A stretch of 64,000 nt of DNA from Lithospermum erythrorhizon (GCA_019722365.1 JADFUC010002350.1:1-64000), one strand, 5' to 3'. Shown: positions 47,370 through 59,537, counted from the stretch's first letter. Program-made: numbers and translations. Notes: generated from the letters alone by a model not told the origin.

Positions 47370-47972
47370 CGAGTCATGCCTGCTAGGAAAGATGACCAAG
47401 TAACTTTTCACTGTAACCAGTGAGAGGGCAACTGATTAGTTGGGCAGCATACATACGGATGTATGCGGCCCAATGATCAATCCTGCTGGAGGTGGTTTCT
47501 CATACTTCATGACTTTCACTAATGACTATGGTCGTTGTAGTTACGCGTATCTACTAAAGCATAAGCTTGAAGCCTTCGAAAAGTTTACAGAGTTTCAGAA
47601 AGAAGTTGAGAGCTCACTCGTCAAAACTGTTATGATTCTCCGACCCGATAGAAACGAAGAACACTTAAAGCCATGATTTCAAGGCACATATAAGAGAGCA
47701 TGATATTGAACCATAGCTCATTTCTACAGAAAACACCACAACATAATGGTGTATCCAAAAAGAGAAATCGTACCATTTATGAGCACTTCTAAGTTGGTAG
47801 TCAATTTTTAGGGATACACATTAGAGAAAATATCACGCTCATAGTAAATAAATATCTAACTAAATTCGCACCAAAGACCCACATGAGATGTTATTTAGGA
47901 GTCATCCCAAAATCAATTTGCTTGAGGATTTGCAAATAAGCCAATGCCAAAAATTGACTAAGGACAAGCTCG
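47370..47972 (+). pseudogene. Ty1/copia integrase, 5' part (interrupted)
   Basis: A zinc-finger-side piece (SCLLGKMTKSLF) leads into IHTDVCGPM (first catalytic Asp, about 47455-47480), YFMTFTNDYGRCSYAYLLKH and EAFEKFTEFQKEVE. Then, in other frames, come FKAHIREHDI and TPQHNGVSKRRNRT (about 47680-47790). It ends near 47972 with the DKL codons of a DKLDPK-type motif. Catalytic D and D-side motifs are visible but stops follow 47676. The reading resumes at 52564, after nested gypsy LTRs. Confidence 0.85.
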
Positions 47973-48281
47973 TGAAATAACCCACATTTAAACCTTTTAA
48001 AAAGAATGTTATATATCAAGCCATGTATGGACCCGGAGATAGTATAAATACTGAATATAATCGATATAATGAGACTAGTATTAAATGAGTAGTATTTCAT
48101 TTCACGGATAATAATATTTAGAATCGTTTTCATAAGAATTTGATTACAAAAAAGTGGAGAAATAATAAATCAGATACCTAAACGAATCTAAAACTTACTC
48201 TATTAGGATAACCTTCACCACAAAATATCTTCATGATCTTATCATTTCCTTCTCCATTTGGCCGAAATTCACCATCATCTT
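47973..48281 (+). repeat. gypsy solo LTR F/D, 5' part
   Basis: It starts TGAAATAACCC directly after GCTCG and carries CGGAGATAGTATAAAT (TATA box, about 48030-48046) and AAAAAGTGGAGAAATAA. It stops at 48281, where an inverted LTR of the same family begins. The LTR continues at 50753. Confidence 0.8.
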
Positions 48282-50752
48282 CAGAACGATTCACCCCAAG
48301 TCGGCCGCCTCCGAGGTTAAGATCATCAACAACCCGTATACCGTGAGTCACCAAACGATGGATACAATAACAAAACAACCCACGACATTATCAAAATAAA
48401 CCTGGTTCCATCGTGTGGTGTTCCAACAATACATCCAACAAAATAATGTACCCAAATGTATTATAAATCCAAGAAACATCATAAGGAAAGATGGCAAACT
48501 TAATTCGCCAATATAATACAACCCACCCGGGCCTCAAATATACAAATTTTCAACAAAAAAGAAATGACCAACGAGGGACTTCCTATACACCACCGCCTCA
48601 CCTATGATCTCCACGCACCAAGAAAACCGCCCGCCCACCTCAAACGATCACTCCTAGAAATCCCAGTAATAAACGCTCACCATAGAGAATGCAGTCATTT
48701 ATTGCCCGAGCGAATACAAATACTACGTATCGATTCCTTATCATATATATTCATGCTTATATATATATAAATATATCATATGCACGCATAATAATCGTAG
48801 TAATTTAATAAATAACCGTCTACATGTCACATAGATTTCTCTTATACAATGTTACACGACGCTTTACATGAGATTATATTCATAACTAATGCATATTCAT
48901 TTCAGTGGGAAACAATCTCAACAATAATAAAGTCACTGGGCTTGTAACCACCCACGTATAATACACATACGAGGAATCCAATTCCAAATAATACACACAC
49001 AGAATCCACCTCCAAAATAATACACACACGCAGAATCCACCTCCAACAATCGACGCCTCCACCACCATCCTCCCGACCGAAGCTGGCTGACCTCCCCAAC
49101 GCGCATATCACACCAAACCTCCCGAATCCACGGGCTACCCACAATATGCACACCACACCAAACCTCCCGGGTCGGGTCACCACCGCCTCCAAGAAATAAC
49201 ACATAAAAGAATCAAGCACAACCGCATTACGCCCACACACACAAAGACACCGCCACACATAGCACATACCACACACACAATTTCATAAATATGAATTATA
49301 TCCAAACTATCTCATAATGTAACTCATAATCTCAATTATGTCATAACATACTTATAATCATGGGCGATTCTATAATGTCAATCAAATCTCGCTTATTTCA
49401 TACTACGATCATAAATCACAATTTTCACATAATACGATTATACCAATAATAACACACATATCGAATAGTCTCAAACAACACAATAAGAATATATATATGA
49501 AAAGTCCCCCATCGTGAGATTTGTACTCACCCTCGAGCCCAAAAGTAGTAAATTTATATCTCTACGCAAATCAGCTAGATCCGTGCTCAACTCCTATTAA
49601 GAAAAATTATACATTATAACACATTCTAATAACTTCACTTAACATCTATATAAACCCCGAGTGTTATATCCCGCCTCACGATTCAATTTACAACTCTTAA
49701 AGAATCATCCTATTACCAAGATCGTATACACTTCTAACATTCCAATTGCAACTGGCTATTCCAATCGCCAACCCCGAAAAATCTCAATATTTGTCACCTT
49801 ATCACCCCAATAACATTCTAATCACATTCTACCAATCTAGCAATCAATTAACAACTAATTAACGCATTAAATACAACCTCCAATTCAAGCACTAATTACC
49901 ATACCTAACTTTCTTTTTTCCAAACTTCCTCAACCCAATCTCTACTCTATCTATATTCAAACCAACAATCTTTTATACCCAATTCAACTATATTAAAGTC
50001 CTCTAACCTCATATTACCATTTAAAGTCAATTTAAGAAAAGTCAATAAAGTCAACATACAACTTACACCACTTTCTTAACCTCTAATAGCTACTCAAATC
50101 ACCTCTAATTCCCTCACCGATACTTATAACATTTCTATACCATAATACACTGAGATCTAAAAAGTCAACAAAATCCAAGAAAAGTCAACTCTTTAAAAAC
50201 TCAAGAAATATCCCAAAAGATTCGATCTTTCTTACCTAGACGTGATTTAGGATGCATTTGGTGGAGAAGAAAATCCACAACTTTGTTCTCAAGGTTGTCG
50301 ACAATCGACGCAGAAATGGAAGAAAATTTTTGAGGGGGGAAAATAGGGGATTTCTGCCATGAGTGAGAGAGAGTTGGATGAGTCAGTGTGTGTGTTGGAA
50401 AATGATTTAAGATTGATAAGGATTGTGAGATTTTAAAATGACTTAAGGCCCCTGCTCGTTCGGGTTTATTTCTCCAATTTTTCATTTCTTAAATTTCAAT
50501 GAAACCGATCTCAAATGTAAAGTTTTCCATAACATAAACTACTACTATATAATACAAGTCTCGTACATCGATTTTATTCCAAATCATTTATACTATCACT
50601 GTCCCAATTAATAAACCGAAATATACCACCAACCGACCGTTTTGTTAAATTCTCCACTACTCAACTTCGAAATTTTAAATTTTACCCTGAAATACTCCAC
50701 CGAGAAACTTATATACTATCAACATAATATTAGTAAGGAACGGGTTATTTCA
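48282..50752 (-). repeat. gypsy solo LTR C, inserted inside LTR F/D
   Basis: A full-length family member in inverse orientation. Plus-strand ends are CAGAACGATT and CGGGTTATTTCA; the minus strand starts TGAAATAACCCGTTCC. It is 2471 bases, matches copy B (17904-20390) throughout and has its TATA box at about 50588-50599. ATCTT (48277-48281) and ATCTC (50753-50757) form an imperfect 5-base target duplication. Confidence 0.85.
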
Positions 50753-52563
50753 ATCTCCATCTCCAAATTTTATTTTTTTCTTTCTCCATTTCTTCTTACT
50801 GGTCATGCAAAGACTAAAAAGTCATTGACTAGCTTTCCCTCATCATCCTCTGCATCTCTTTAAGGTAAGAAAGTTTGTAACTTTTTTCTTTTTGGTAAGT
50901 TATGGAAGTTTGACTTTGTTGACTATATCGAACTTAGTTGACTTTTTGTTGACTTTTCCAAACCACCTTTTAAGTTATATAAAGTATATTCGGGGCCTTA
51001 ATATAGTTGTTTTGGAGTAAATGTTTTGATGTTTAGGTGGTTGGAAGAGATTATGTTGGTTGTGTAATTGAGTAGTAATTTGCCTGGGATAAAGCGTCAT
51101 ATAAACGGATAAATTTGCCTGGGAAAAATTGATTTTCGTCGATTAGAAATTGTTTACTATTTTTGGTGATTCAATGACTCGGAAATAACATTTAAATCAA
51201 AATAAATTATTTCGAGATTATAAATGCGGTTGTATCTTTTCAAAAACTCATATGAAAGACAAAATATTCAAAGTTTGGAAATTTTAAATTGATTTGGCTT
51301 ATTTTGAATTATGACGTTGAATAATAAATATTCGGATTTAATAGATATAAATGGAGGTTATTAAATGGAAAGCAAATAACGTATATAATTCTCTTTTGGA
51401 TAGAGTCGAAGTCCGACTTAGCACGCGGACTACCTAGAGATATTTTAGTTGCCTTTGCTCGAAAGTAGCATAAATCTCAATGGATGGTAATCCTTTCATA
51501 TGGCATATATTTGGTATGTGTTTTGTCGTGGTTATATTGAAACGTATATCGAAGTTATTGAGATTGTTGCAGTTGTTATGATTATACTAACATTGTCAGG
51601 TGCGCCAGGCACAAAGCGGTATCGTTTGCGGGTCGCTGCGTATCTCTTCTTCCTCAAGTTGATTTAGTGAAATGATATATATACATTGACCGGGTAGCCT
51701 CGACCGAGGTTTCCAAGCGATATGCATATTTAGGTAGCCCTCGATCGAGTGACTGCGGATGTATATACGTGGTTTGAGACGCAAGCAGACAAAGCGGACG
51801 CGCTGTATCAGCGATGCGCTGTCATGGATGGATGTGTGGATGGAGGTTTTGATGTTATATATATTTTGTTGGACTAAATCCATTATTGATTGTGGTTGTT
51901 TTATTTTAATGAATATTTGATTATGCGTTGTCATGGTTATGAATATATGTGTGGAGTATCAGACATCTCAGAGCGACAAGCCACAAGAGGTTACTTGTAA
52001 TTGGGAGTAGCTTGTTCATTGAGTAGCCTTATTAATGTTTATACATATAGTCTTATATATAAGTATGATTATATGGTTGGATACTATTCTGTGGTATTCA
52101 GATTCACTAAGCTTCGCAGCCTTACTCTCTCATTCCTACGGGCGGGCCTTTTCCTAGGTTTCAGAGCGATCGAAGTCGCTGAGGAGTCACACACAGTCAT
52201 GAATAAGATCATAGGTGAGGCGCGGTGGTATAGGAAGTCCCTCAATGCCTCCTATTGTTTCCTCTTTGTTATGTTTTCTAGAATTCAGATGTCAGGTAAT
52301 GAGGGGCTCAGTGACCATACTACTATTATGATGTATTGTGGAGACTATGTTGTGTATTGTTTGGTTGTATTATTCATGTTGATGTATGTTTATGTTGATG
52401 ACGTGTTTTAGGGGTGTGTTGTTAGTTCACCACGATGTACTAAAGAGTATTATTATTATTAACATCAAATGAAGCCATTTTGTGTTGTTATCCATCGACA
52501 TCGACTCGTGTACATGTTGTTGATGATCTTAACCTCAGGATCAAGCCACCCATGGTCGTTACA
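50753..52563 (+). repeat. gypsy solo LTR F/D, 3' part
   Basis: It continues the LTR begun at 47973. Landmarks are AAGGTAAGAAAGTTTGTAAC (about 50862), GTTGACTTTTTGTTGAC, CCTTAATATAGTTGTTTTGG and the 3' block GATGATCTTAACCTCAGG, ending GGTCGTTACA at 52563. CTCGA follows (52564-52568), against GCTCG before 47973. The 136-codon frame at 52001-52411 lies inside this LTR and is not a gene. Confidence 0.85.
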
Positions 52564-52711
52564 CTCGACCCAACACAAATAAATGTTACTTTATTGGATA
52601 TCCGAAAGAAACCAATGGGTGTTACTTGTATCTCAAGCACGAAAATAAGATTTTCGTTGCATGCAATGGTATTTTCTTTGATAAGTACTTAGCGAAAAGA
52701 TATAGATAAAA
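52564..52711 (+). pseudogene. Ty1/copia integrase, 3' continuation
   Basis: In a frame starting near 52575 it reads NKCYFIGYPKETNGCYLY, then ENKIFVACNGIFFDK. This is the copia motif that follows DKL.PKS at the end of integrase. With 47370-47972 it makes one interrupted integrase: the left part ends at GACAAGCTCG and the right part begins CTCGACCC. A copia family 2 LTR follows at once. Confidence 0.85.
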
Positions 52712-53050
52712 TGAGAATTGAAAATATGAGACATTTGAAATGTGTCTGTTGAACAATTTGATTGTACAATCGATTTACTCATTTAAACATTAAATTCACA
52801 CGTATGTTCGATTGTTCGACAATGGACATATTATGATCACTCGAATTGACATTAATGAGTTATGATGGCTTACTAGGGTCCACTCATAATCTATATAATA
52901 ATATGATGTTCAGTTAACATTAATTAATATATTTCAATTGTCAATCAAGCCTAAGAGGTCCCACACAAACAACGAAATCAAACTATAATGCAATTTTAAC
53001 ATCCGGGGTTAAAGTGCAACTATAAGAAAATATTAGGATGAAATTCCAAT
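52712..53050 (+). repeat. Ty1/copia LTR fragment, family 2, plus-strand copy
   Basis: GAATTGAAAATATGAGAC...TGTTGAACAATTTGATTGTAC and AATTGACATTAATGAGTTATGATGGCTT match the reverse complement of 58890-59537. The match fades after about 53040, so the copy is 3'-truncated. Confidence 0.65.
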
Positions 53051-53217
53051 TATGGAATCTCATACTAGAGGCGGCGCACAAAGGGGGGAAAAGGGGATAT
53101 GGCTTTTTTCCTACTTTTTCGAGTTATGAACTCCTGTATATAGCCGTTGAAGTTGAGACTTCTACCTTACTCATTCAGTTTTGACTTTTGAGAAAAGCTC
53201 ACAAATTAAGGTGGAAT

Positions 53218-53352
53218 TTACACAAATATGGTTACATGTATCTAATAAAGCATAAGTATGAATCTTCTGATACATTAAAGGAGTCTTAGGATGAAATACA
53301 AAACGAACTGGACAAGACGCTAAAGATCTGTGGATCAGATTGTTGGGGACAA
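53218..53352 (+). pseudogene. Ty1/copia integrase fragment
   Basis: The frame reads YGYMYLIKHKYESSDTLKES, then, after a stop, DEIQNELDKTLKICGSD. This matches the copia pattern RYGYVYL.KHKSE..DAFKEF..EV....GK..K.LRSD. It is a short, isolated piece. Confidence 0.7.
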
Positions 53353-54869
53353 TATCTAACTTGACGGAAAGATTGACAAACATGGTGGGTGAGACATTTT
53401 TCTAAACATAGGTGATCAACTAGTAATTTTTAAACATAGCTGATCGAGTGGTGACATTACGTAAACATAAGTGATCATCCATGCCATTAATCCAAATAAT
53501 TATATCTTTCCAATTGTTAGGGATCCAATTTATCAAAATTAAAGTTGGTCAAGTCAAGAAATTTCAATTAGATCATCCAACTAAAGTCCGACATATAAAA
53601 TTTAAGCATTTCATTGATATGGGAAGCCCCATATGGTGACAAAGGAGGATATTTAAGTTTCAACATGTTAAAAATCTTAATAAACACCTGATATAAAGCT
53701 TACGAAGGAGAATCATTGAGATTTGTTTCTCAAATCACTAACCAATCATGTGAGGAAAAAAAGTCAAGGTTGAAGGCCTTTAACTACTTCCTCGTGGTTC
53801 AATTAGGTTTATAGATATTTCTCCCCCATGGTCGACTAAATTTCTTCTAACATTTTCCATTCAAAAAACTACGAAATCGAATGTAAAGTTTTCTCTTTAG
53901 AAAACTCTAGAGTACTTTTCTCTCTGGAAAACCATAGAGTCTCTTCCTACTCATTCTCTTGAGATTTCATTTACTTTTTCACGAATTCTTATCAACTAGT
54001 TAATGCGGTCCACTTTCTTTATCGTTAACCACTCAAATTTTTTGTCTTTGCTCATTTTTTTAGGTATTATTTGTCACTTTCAAAGTCGGTATGGATGTTG
54101 AAATTATTCGAAACTTATTGAATTATAGGAGGAAAGAGATGCTCAATCGAGGAAACAGATTTTTCGGGACGGTATCATTGGTCATGAATCGAGCTTACGT
54201 TAAGGTTCATTCGCAGAGACGGATTTTACAAGACGCCAGGGTTTCACTTTTGCAATGGCGAGGGCATGGAACTGTAAAGACATCAGGGTATCACGTATTC
54301 AAGGTTCAATTTCTTCGTGTTTTCTTTTGCAACCGAAGTGATAATGAAGCAAGTATGAAAAAGGACCACGGTGTTTCTTACACAAACCAGCGGTCGCTCG
54401 CATTAGTGTGGGGGTGTATCCGCAACATGTGGCTTGATTCCGCTTGTTCTCGATTCACGTTGTGGGACCGGGCGATGAGTATTTTTTACACGAGATGTCA
54501 GTGGGAGAATCTTTTAGGCGCGATGAGCGGGGAAATGGGCTGTTTAGAAGCAACGGAAGAAATTATTTAGATCACGTAGCGTATTAATAATTCACCATTG
54601 AGGCTGCCGGTGACTCTCAAGGTGGGTTCAGAGGTAATTGTAGGTTACTTAGCCTACGAAAGATTACCAAACCTCTATTGGTCATGCTGATTTGTCAATG
54701 GCCACTTCTAAGTCCCTTGCTAATTTTAAACGACGGTATATGGTTTTGGATTAAGGCGCCAACGGAGAAAAACACGGGTCGAGCCACCGGGAGCGAGGAT
54801 TTACTGCTGACGACGACGAAAGCCAACCGCAACACCGCAATGCATTTCCTACGCCCTTCCTAAAAGCCT
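53353..54869 (+). other. mostly unassigned; possible copia protease fragment
   Basis: The frame 54091-54570 is open for 159 codons without an obvious family match, except MWLDSACSRFTLWDRAM (about 54428-54478), which resembles the copia protease site W.LDSGCSRHMTGDRA. If so, the active-site Gly is replaced. Nothing else in this stretch is recognised. The region may be the far end of the Harbinger element joined to copia debris. Confidence 0.35.
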
Positions 54870-55734
54870 TTAGCTTCACAATATCTTATCTCTGTTCGGC
54901 AACGAAGTCTAATCACGACAAATGTCAGTATGCTGGTAGATATAAGATAGTACGCCATATTGTATGAATGTTCATTTATGTAGTTAACTCTTGGAGAGTT
55001 TCATTGTTCAACGTCATCCAAAAACTAGTGAGCGATCGAGCACATTGATATCATTATAAAATTACATCCAAAAATGCATGTCAAATCCATATAATTCATG
55101 AGACGCAACTACTTTAAGAATAATTGTTGTTGTTCCTTTGTCCCATCTAATTTAATTGGGTTCTTCACAAGCAAGACAATTTTTCCATTGCTAATGCATG
55201 CACTCAATACTTCTCCGATCATGCCGTGAAAGCCCCAAGATCTCACTTCAACTTCGAGATCCTTTCAGTCATCGCTTATGCCTTCAAACCGCTCATACAA
55301 TTGTATGATCCCTTTACAAAATCTACGTAAGCATTCTAGTGCAGTTGTACCTCCTATTTTAATATATTCATCAACCGCATCGGCTGACAAACCATAGGCT
55401 AACATGTATAGTCGCGGGGTACACTTGCTAACGAAGATATGCTCTTTTTTTTTTTGCAAAAGATCAAATCTTTGTTTGAAATAGTCTTCATTATTTGAAA
55501 GTTCCTCAACAATGCGAAAAACATGCTTCGCATCCGAAATCTATGCCGGAACATAGTCTCATCATATGTAGGATCATTTGAAAAATAATTGTCTATTAAC
55601 CTCTGGTTTGCCGCTGGATGATCTCTATGAACATATTTTCTTTTACTTCGTTGTTTATTGTTTGAACTTTGTGTTTCCTCTAATATTTTCTTGCGACGTT
55701 CTCTAAGAGGGTTTATAAATAATTCATCTTCCAT
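54870..55734 (-). pseudogene. PIF/Harbinger (HARBI1-like) transposase remnant
   Basis: The ATG at 55734 opens MEDELFINPLRERRKK, then YVHRDHPAANQRLIDNYFSN and DPTYDETMFRHRFRMRSMFF, the classic N-terminal motif of plant HARBI1-like proteins. A second frame (55459-55265) gives MLAYGLSADAVDEYIKIG, then ECLRRFCKGIIQLYERFE. Further on, decayed pieces resemble EPTIVLEAVASYDLWIWHAFFG and VNYINEHSYNMAYYL (about 54985-55015). The first catalytic-Asp motif (GSIDCMHW) reads as EVLSACIS and is lost. A poly-T/A slip at 55446-55456 shifts the frame. Confidence 0.85.
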
Positions 55735-56239
55735 TTGAGATCAAGGTTTTTTTTATAGGCTTTGGCATCGAAAACAAATTGAGAGCGATTCATATTTAAA
55801 ATTGAAAGTGCTTTATTAATATGTTAATAAATATCAGATCCGATATGAAACGGGCGAAGTCATACTCTATTTATACTCGAGAGTATGAACATCGATGCTA
55901 TTGCTTACATCGTGGTGTCCGTCACTATTTTACATGGAGTGTCTAACCGTATATCTCAGTTAAGATACGGCCGGGCTGAATAATATGAAGCTTTTCACGC
56001 TGGGCGCTGTCTGGCCCATTATTTCACATGGGGTGTTCACCCATTATTTCATATGAGAATCTTTTTCTACGTAAATAAGTCATTGCTATTATTTACCGTA
56101 TACATAATGCATATATTAACGATAGATAAATAATGGACACCTGACATATATAAATTAATCTAACATAACTTCAACGTTAATTATTCTAATACAACAATAC
56201 TAGATCAAACATAATAAACTTAACACATATTTTTTAGGC

Positions 56240-58250
56240 GTCCCCGAATAATTCCATCTTCAACATTTCTAGGAGTTGCTTGTTATAGTCATCCAAATGT
56301 TCCTTGGCACTTAACTTCATAAACATTTTCATTTTTTTGGAAATCAATGAGAATTGATTCCCTTTTATTATGCCCGTTGCGATAATTGTGTATCAATTCA
56401 TTTACCGGGTTGGTTAAATGTGATTACTAGAACTTAGTGTTCACCTTAGTAATTGTATATTACTAGTGATAATTTAAGGGGTTATGAGCGATTGCTAGAT
56501 CTTACTCATTAATCGTTATAATAATAGTAATTGGTCAATTATTATTATTATACAACTTACTATTATCTGAGCTACAAGGTCACACACATACAATGATATT
56601 CGAATTATATTTCATGCATGGAATTAAACGAGACTTGTATATTGAGAAATGTATCTCCTAATATTTATATATTTGATAAATATATATCGATGAACATCAA
56701 TTGGTTAAACTCAAAGTTTAATCAATTTAAGCAATTGAAAATTGATGATAACTTGATAAGTTATTCGACAAGGAATTCGTTAGTATTTTAATTGACTTGT
56801 TAAGTTAATTAAAATGGAACAACTCACTAGTAACTCATTATTTGATTGGAAGCCATAACGGTCTAATTAAGTTAACGAGTTAAACCGATTTCTTAACGAA
56901 GTCAAGTAAACGCGGAATTGAAATGGTATTTAAAGGAAGAGACAAGGATTTTTATTTCATGAAAAACCTTGCTCCACCTTGAGAAAGCCGCCTCTCCTGA
57001 AGAAATGGAAAAGAGAATTTCTCTTCCATTTTGTTCCTCAACTCTAGCAAGCCTGTCTACGGATTCGATTCCATCTCAAAGGCAATCTAGAGGACATCGC
57101 TTTGGTGTTTGACAAGAATCGAGTTTCTCAAGGGCATCTGTCGCGAGGCATCTACTTGAGGGAGTTGGATTCCATTGCCTTCCGCCGCGAATATAAGAAC
57201 TCTTTTATTCATAATTGTAATTTATGTGGTTTTAGATTAATATACATTATTTTGAGGATCCTCGGGATGTATGAATTAGTGTTTAATCAAAATATAATTC
57301 ATACTTCAGATTCTAACACAAACCGCTTCCAACCTAATTCGTGATGCCTCCTCTCGGCTTTGTTGCTTGCGCTTCTCCACTCTCCCCTGCTGTAGCTAAA
57401 ACTATTTTGTTATAATCTTTCAAATTCTTGTTCCTTGAAATATTTATACTATCCTAATCTTCATGGACAAGTGCTTTAAAGCTTCCGCTTTTCCTTTCTA
57501 GAACTTGTCTCTTTTTCCTTTTTTCTTACTTGCATCCCTTCCCATTGGGCGAAATGAAACCAAATAATTTGGAGAGTCTCCCGCATCACCCCTCACAACC
57601 CCTTCTTAGATCCACTACTATCGTATCCACATTTCTACCAACCAGACATATATCGTGGTTGATCACGAACCTTCTCTCATTCTTCTAGTAAATTGAAACT
57701 ACCATTTTCATTCTCTACATATATCTCATGAGCTCTTTTCAATACATCGTTCTCTGACCACCCACTTCGTTTACACGCTAAGAAAGATCATAATGCCTTC
57801 CATCTACCTACTAAGGTTATCAGTTGTTATAGTGATTTTTACACATGCAACATGATCCTTTGAGAATCAAATCAGCAATGTGTATTGCAATATTCAAAGA
57901 ATTTCAAAATGTATTCTTCAAGCTCAATTACACCGTGAATTTCATATTTAATCCATCCACTAAGAAGCACCAAATTTTGTTCAATGGTCCATTTCAAATT
58001 TTCTTTTCTTTTTAGTAGGCTCTAATTTCCTCATCGCTTGTGGAGTATCGATAGCACCACTCATATTTCCAAGCTTACATTCGAGTTGAAAAAATTCAGG
58101 AATTTCAATATTTTTGAACACTTGTATTTTGCCTGAAGTGCCAGACAGATAACGAGGCGTTTGGGACGGGTGCTGCCCATAATGCATCATTGATCCATAT
58201 TGTGGTGGGTACGGCATACTTGAAGGATAACAAAATTGGTGCAAACCCAA
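56240..58250 (-). pseudogene. Harbinger ORF1 (Myb/trihelix-like) remnant, split by LTR
   Basis: The N-terminal piece (58250-57981) reads PSSMPYPPQYGSMMHYGQHP, the Pro/Tyr/Gln-rich leader. From 57980 to 57430, in shifting frames, come NTHC.FDSQR, VGRWKALW, SGWSENDVLKRAHEIYVE and RVRDQPRYMSG, the trihelix-like core that helps the transposase bind its ends. After the inserted LTR, 56338-56240 gives MKLSAKEHLDDYNKQLLEML and FGDA before a TAA, the usual C terminus. Confidence 0.8.
56335..57318 (+). repeat. Ty1/copia LTR, family 1, inserted in Harbinger ORF1
   Basis: It runs from (TG)TTGGAAATCAATGAG to GATTCTAACA, 984 bases. It matches 60828-61807 in inverse orientation (TAATTTAAGGGGTTATGAGCG, ATCTTACTCATTAATCGTTA). 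No internal copia sequence adjoins, so it looks like a solo LTR. Flanking CATTT and CAAAC are not a good duplication; the ends are eroded. Confidence 0.8.
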
Positions 58251-58889
58251 AATTTGATAAATTTTGAGAATATGCTCGTCAGATTTTGGTTGTTCGATAG
58301 ATAATCATTGGAACTTTTTAATTAAACGGGTAATTGTTGATTTCTGTATTGAAGGAATAATTATTTGATCCATTACACAATGAAAAATAATTTAAGAGAT
58401 TAAACTAGAGTGTTTTCAGGATAAAATAAATAGTGAAAAAAAAATTATATATCCAAATGAACTAAACCTTGGCTCTATTTATAGAAAAACAATTCATGAA
58501 ATTTGGTATATTTAAAAAAAAAATTAATTAATTTTTATGTGATAATTCTATCTAAATTATTAAGATAACAAAAATCTCCTCAACCAATCACAACTCAACA
58601 CATTAATTTATCATCTTATCTATATTATCTCTCCTCATAAATCACACCCCACCATACCCCACATTTCTCACTTTCAACCGGTTGAGTTTTTTCAACTCCA
58701 AAATTGATACTGCCATTCAACCTAAGCATTAAACCCACCAACGAAAAGCTAAACTCACAATTTTTGGGTATTAAACCCCACCATCAGTGGACGTCCAAAG
58801 GGAGTCTTTAGGTTTACGTGGCTTAATTATAGGCTGCCGAATCGACCCTTACCGAGTTGAAGTGTGTTCATGGTTGGTCCGTTGGGTTT
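58251..58889. other. Harbinger 5' flank and junction sequence
   Basis: AT-rich noncoding sequence upstream of ORF1 on the minus strand, containing the TATA-like box. I looked for a terminal inverted repeat near 58760-58860 and could not match it to the other end. Confidence 0.4.
58478..58491 (-). promoter_or_regulatory. TATA box for Harbinger ORF1
   Basis: The minus strand reads CTATAAATAGAGCC about 230 bases upstream of the ORF1 start. This is a near-consensus plant TATA element in the right orientation. Confidence 0.5.
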
Positions 58890-59537
58890 TACGGACAAAA
58901 TAATAATTACAAAAAAGTTTGTGATTCTACTAATATAATAAAAAATAATAACATACAACCTGTACCTTTCTTCAGAATCATGCAATGAATAAATTCGAGG
59001 AGACTCTAAACAATCTTATGTAGATCGTCCCTAAGAATAGTCCACACTCAACGGGGATGAACAAACCTCCGTGAGCTTCACTCTCGTAGCCTACAAAATA
59101 TTAAATCAGAACGAGGGTCGATGTAAAATTCCAAAAGGAATTTCCCACCTACTCTGTCGTATATGAAGAAAGGGAGAGGAGAGAATTTCTCAACTTCAAA
59201 AAAGTTAAAAAGCACTGTGCAAGTGATTTCATGAAAATCATGGCCTTTATATAGTTCGCTTTTTAGTTGTCAGGTGCGATTTTTCTTAGGGCTCGATCAA
59301 ATTAGCAATATATTAATTTATTTTAATCGAAAATCTAATTAATATATAAATTATGAGCGGACTCTAAGAAGCCATCATAACCTCTAATGTCAATCGAAAG
59401 TTAATCCTATTATATTAATTGTCCGACACTTAACATATATCCAATCTCTATTATTATTTAAATGTAATAATCGGGTTGTACAATCTAATTGTTCAACATG
59501 CATATTTATGAGATAGTAACATCTCATATTTTCAACA
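58890..59537 (-). repeat. Ty1/copia LTR, family 2, minus-strand 3' LTR
   Basis: The minus strand starts TGTTGAAAATATGAGATG at 59537, directly after a purine tract (GACAAATGGGAG, 59538-59549). A CTATATAAAGGCC TATA box lies at about 59246-59258. The 3' limit near 58890 is estimated. A plus-strand partial copy is at 52712. Confidence 0.75.

Larger units (their letters stand above)
54870..58250 (-). mobile_element. PIF/Harbinger transposon, two genes, interrupted by copia LTR
   Basis: Both genes of a plant PIF/Harbinger element lie on the minus strand: the Myb/trihelix-like ORF1 (58250 to 56240) and the DDE transposase (55734 to about 54870). ORF1 is interrupted by a copia LTR at 56335-57318. 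The terminal inverted repeats and the 3-base TWA target duplication were not located, so outer limits are coding limits. Both genes carry stops and frameshifts. Confidence 0.8.

Noticed and set aside
49076..49276. overlapping minus-strand frames rich in Cys, Val and Gly
   Set aside because: They come from a GT-rich, imperfectly repeated part of gypsy LTR C; the corresponding part of LTR B is also open by composition only.
52001..52411. 136-codon plus-strand frame
   Set aside because: It lies wholly inside the gypsy LTR F/D and is not kept open in the other copies of that LTR.
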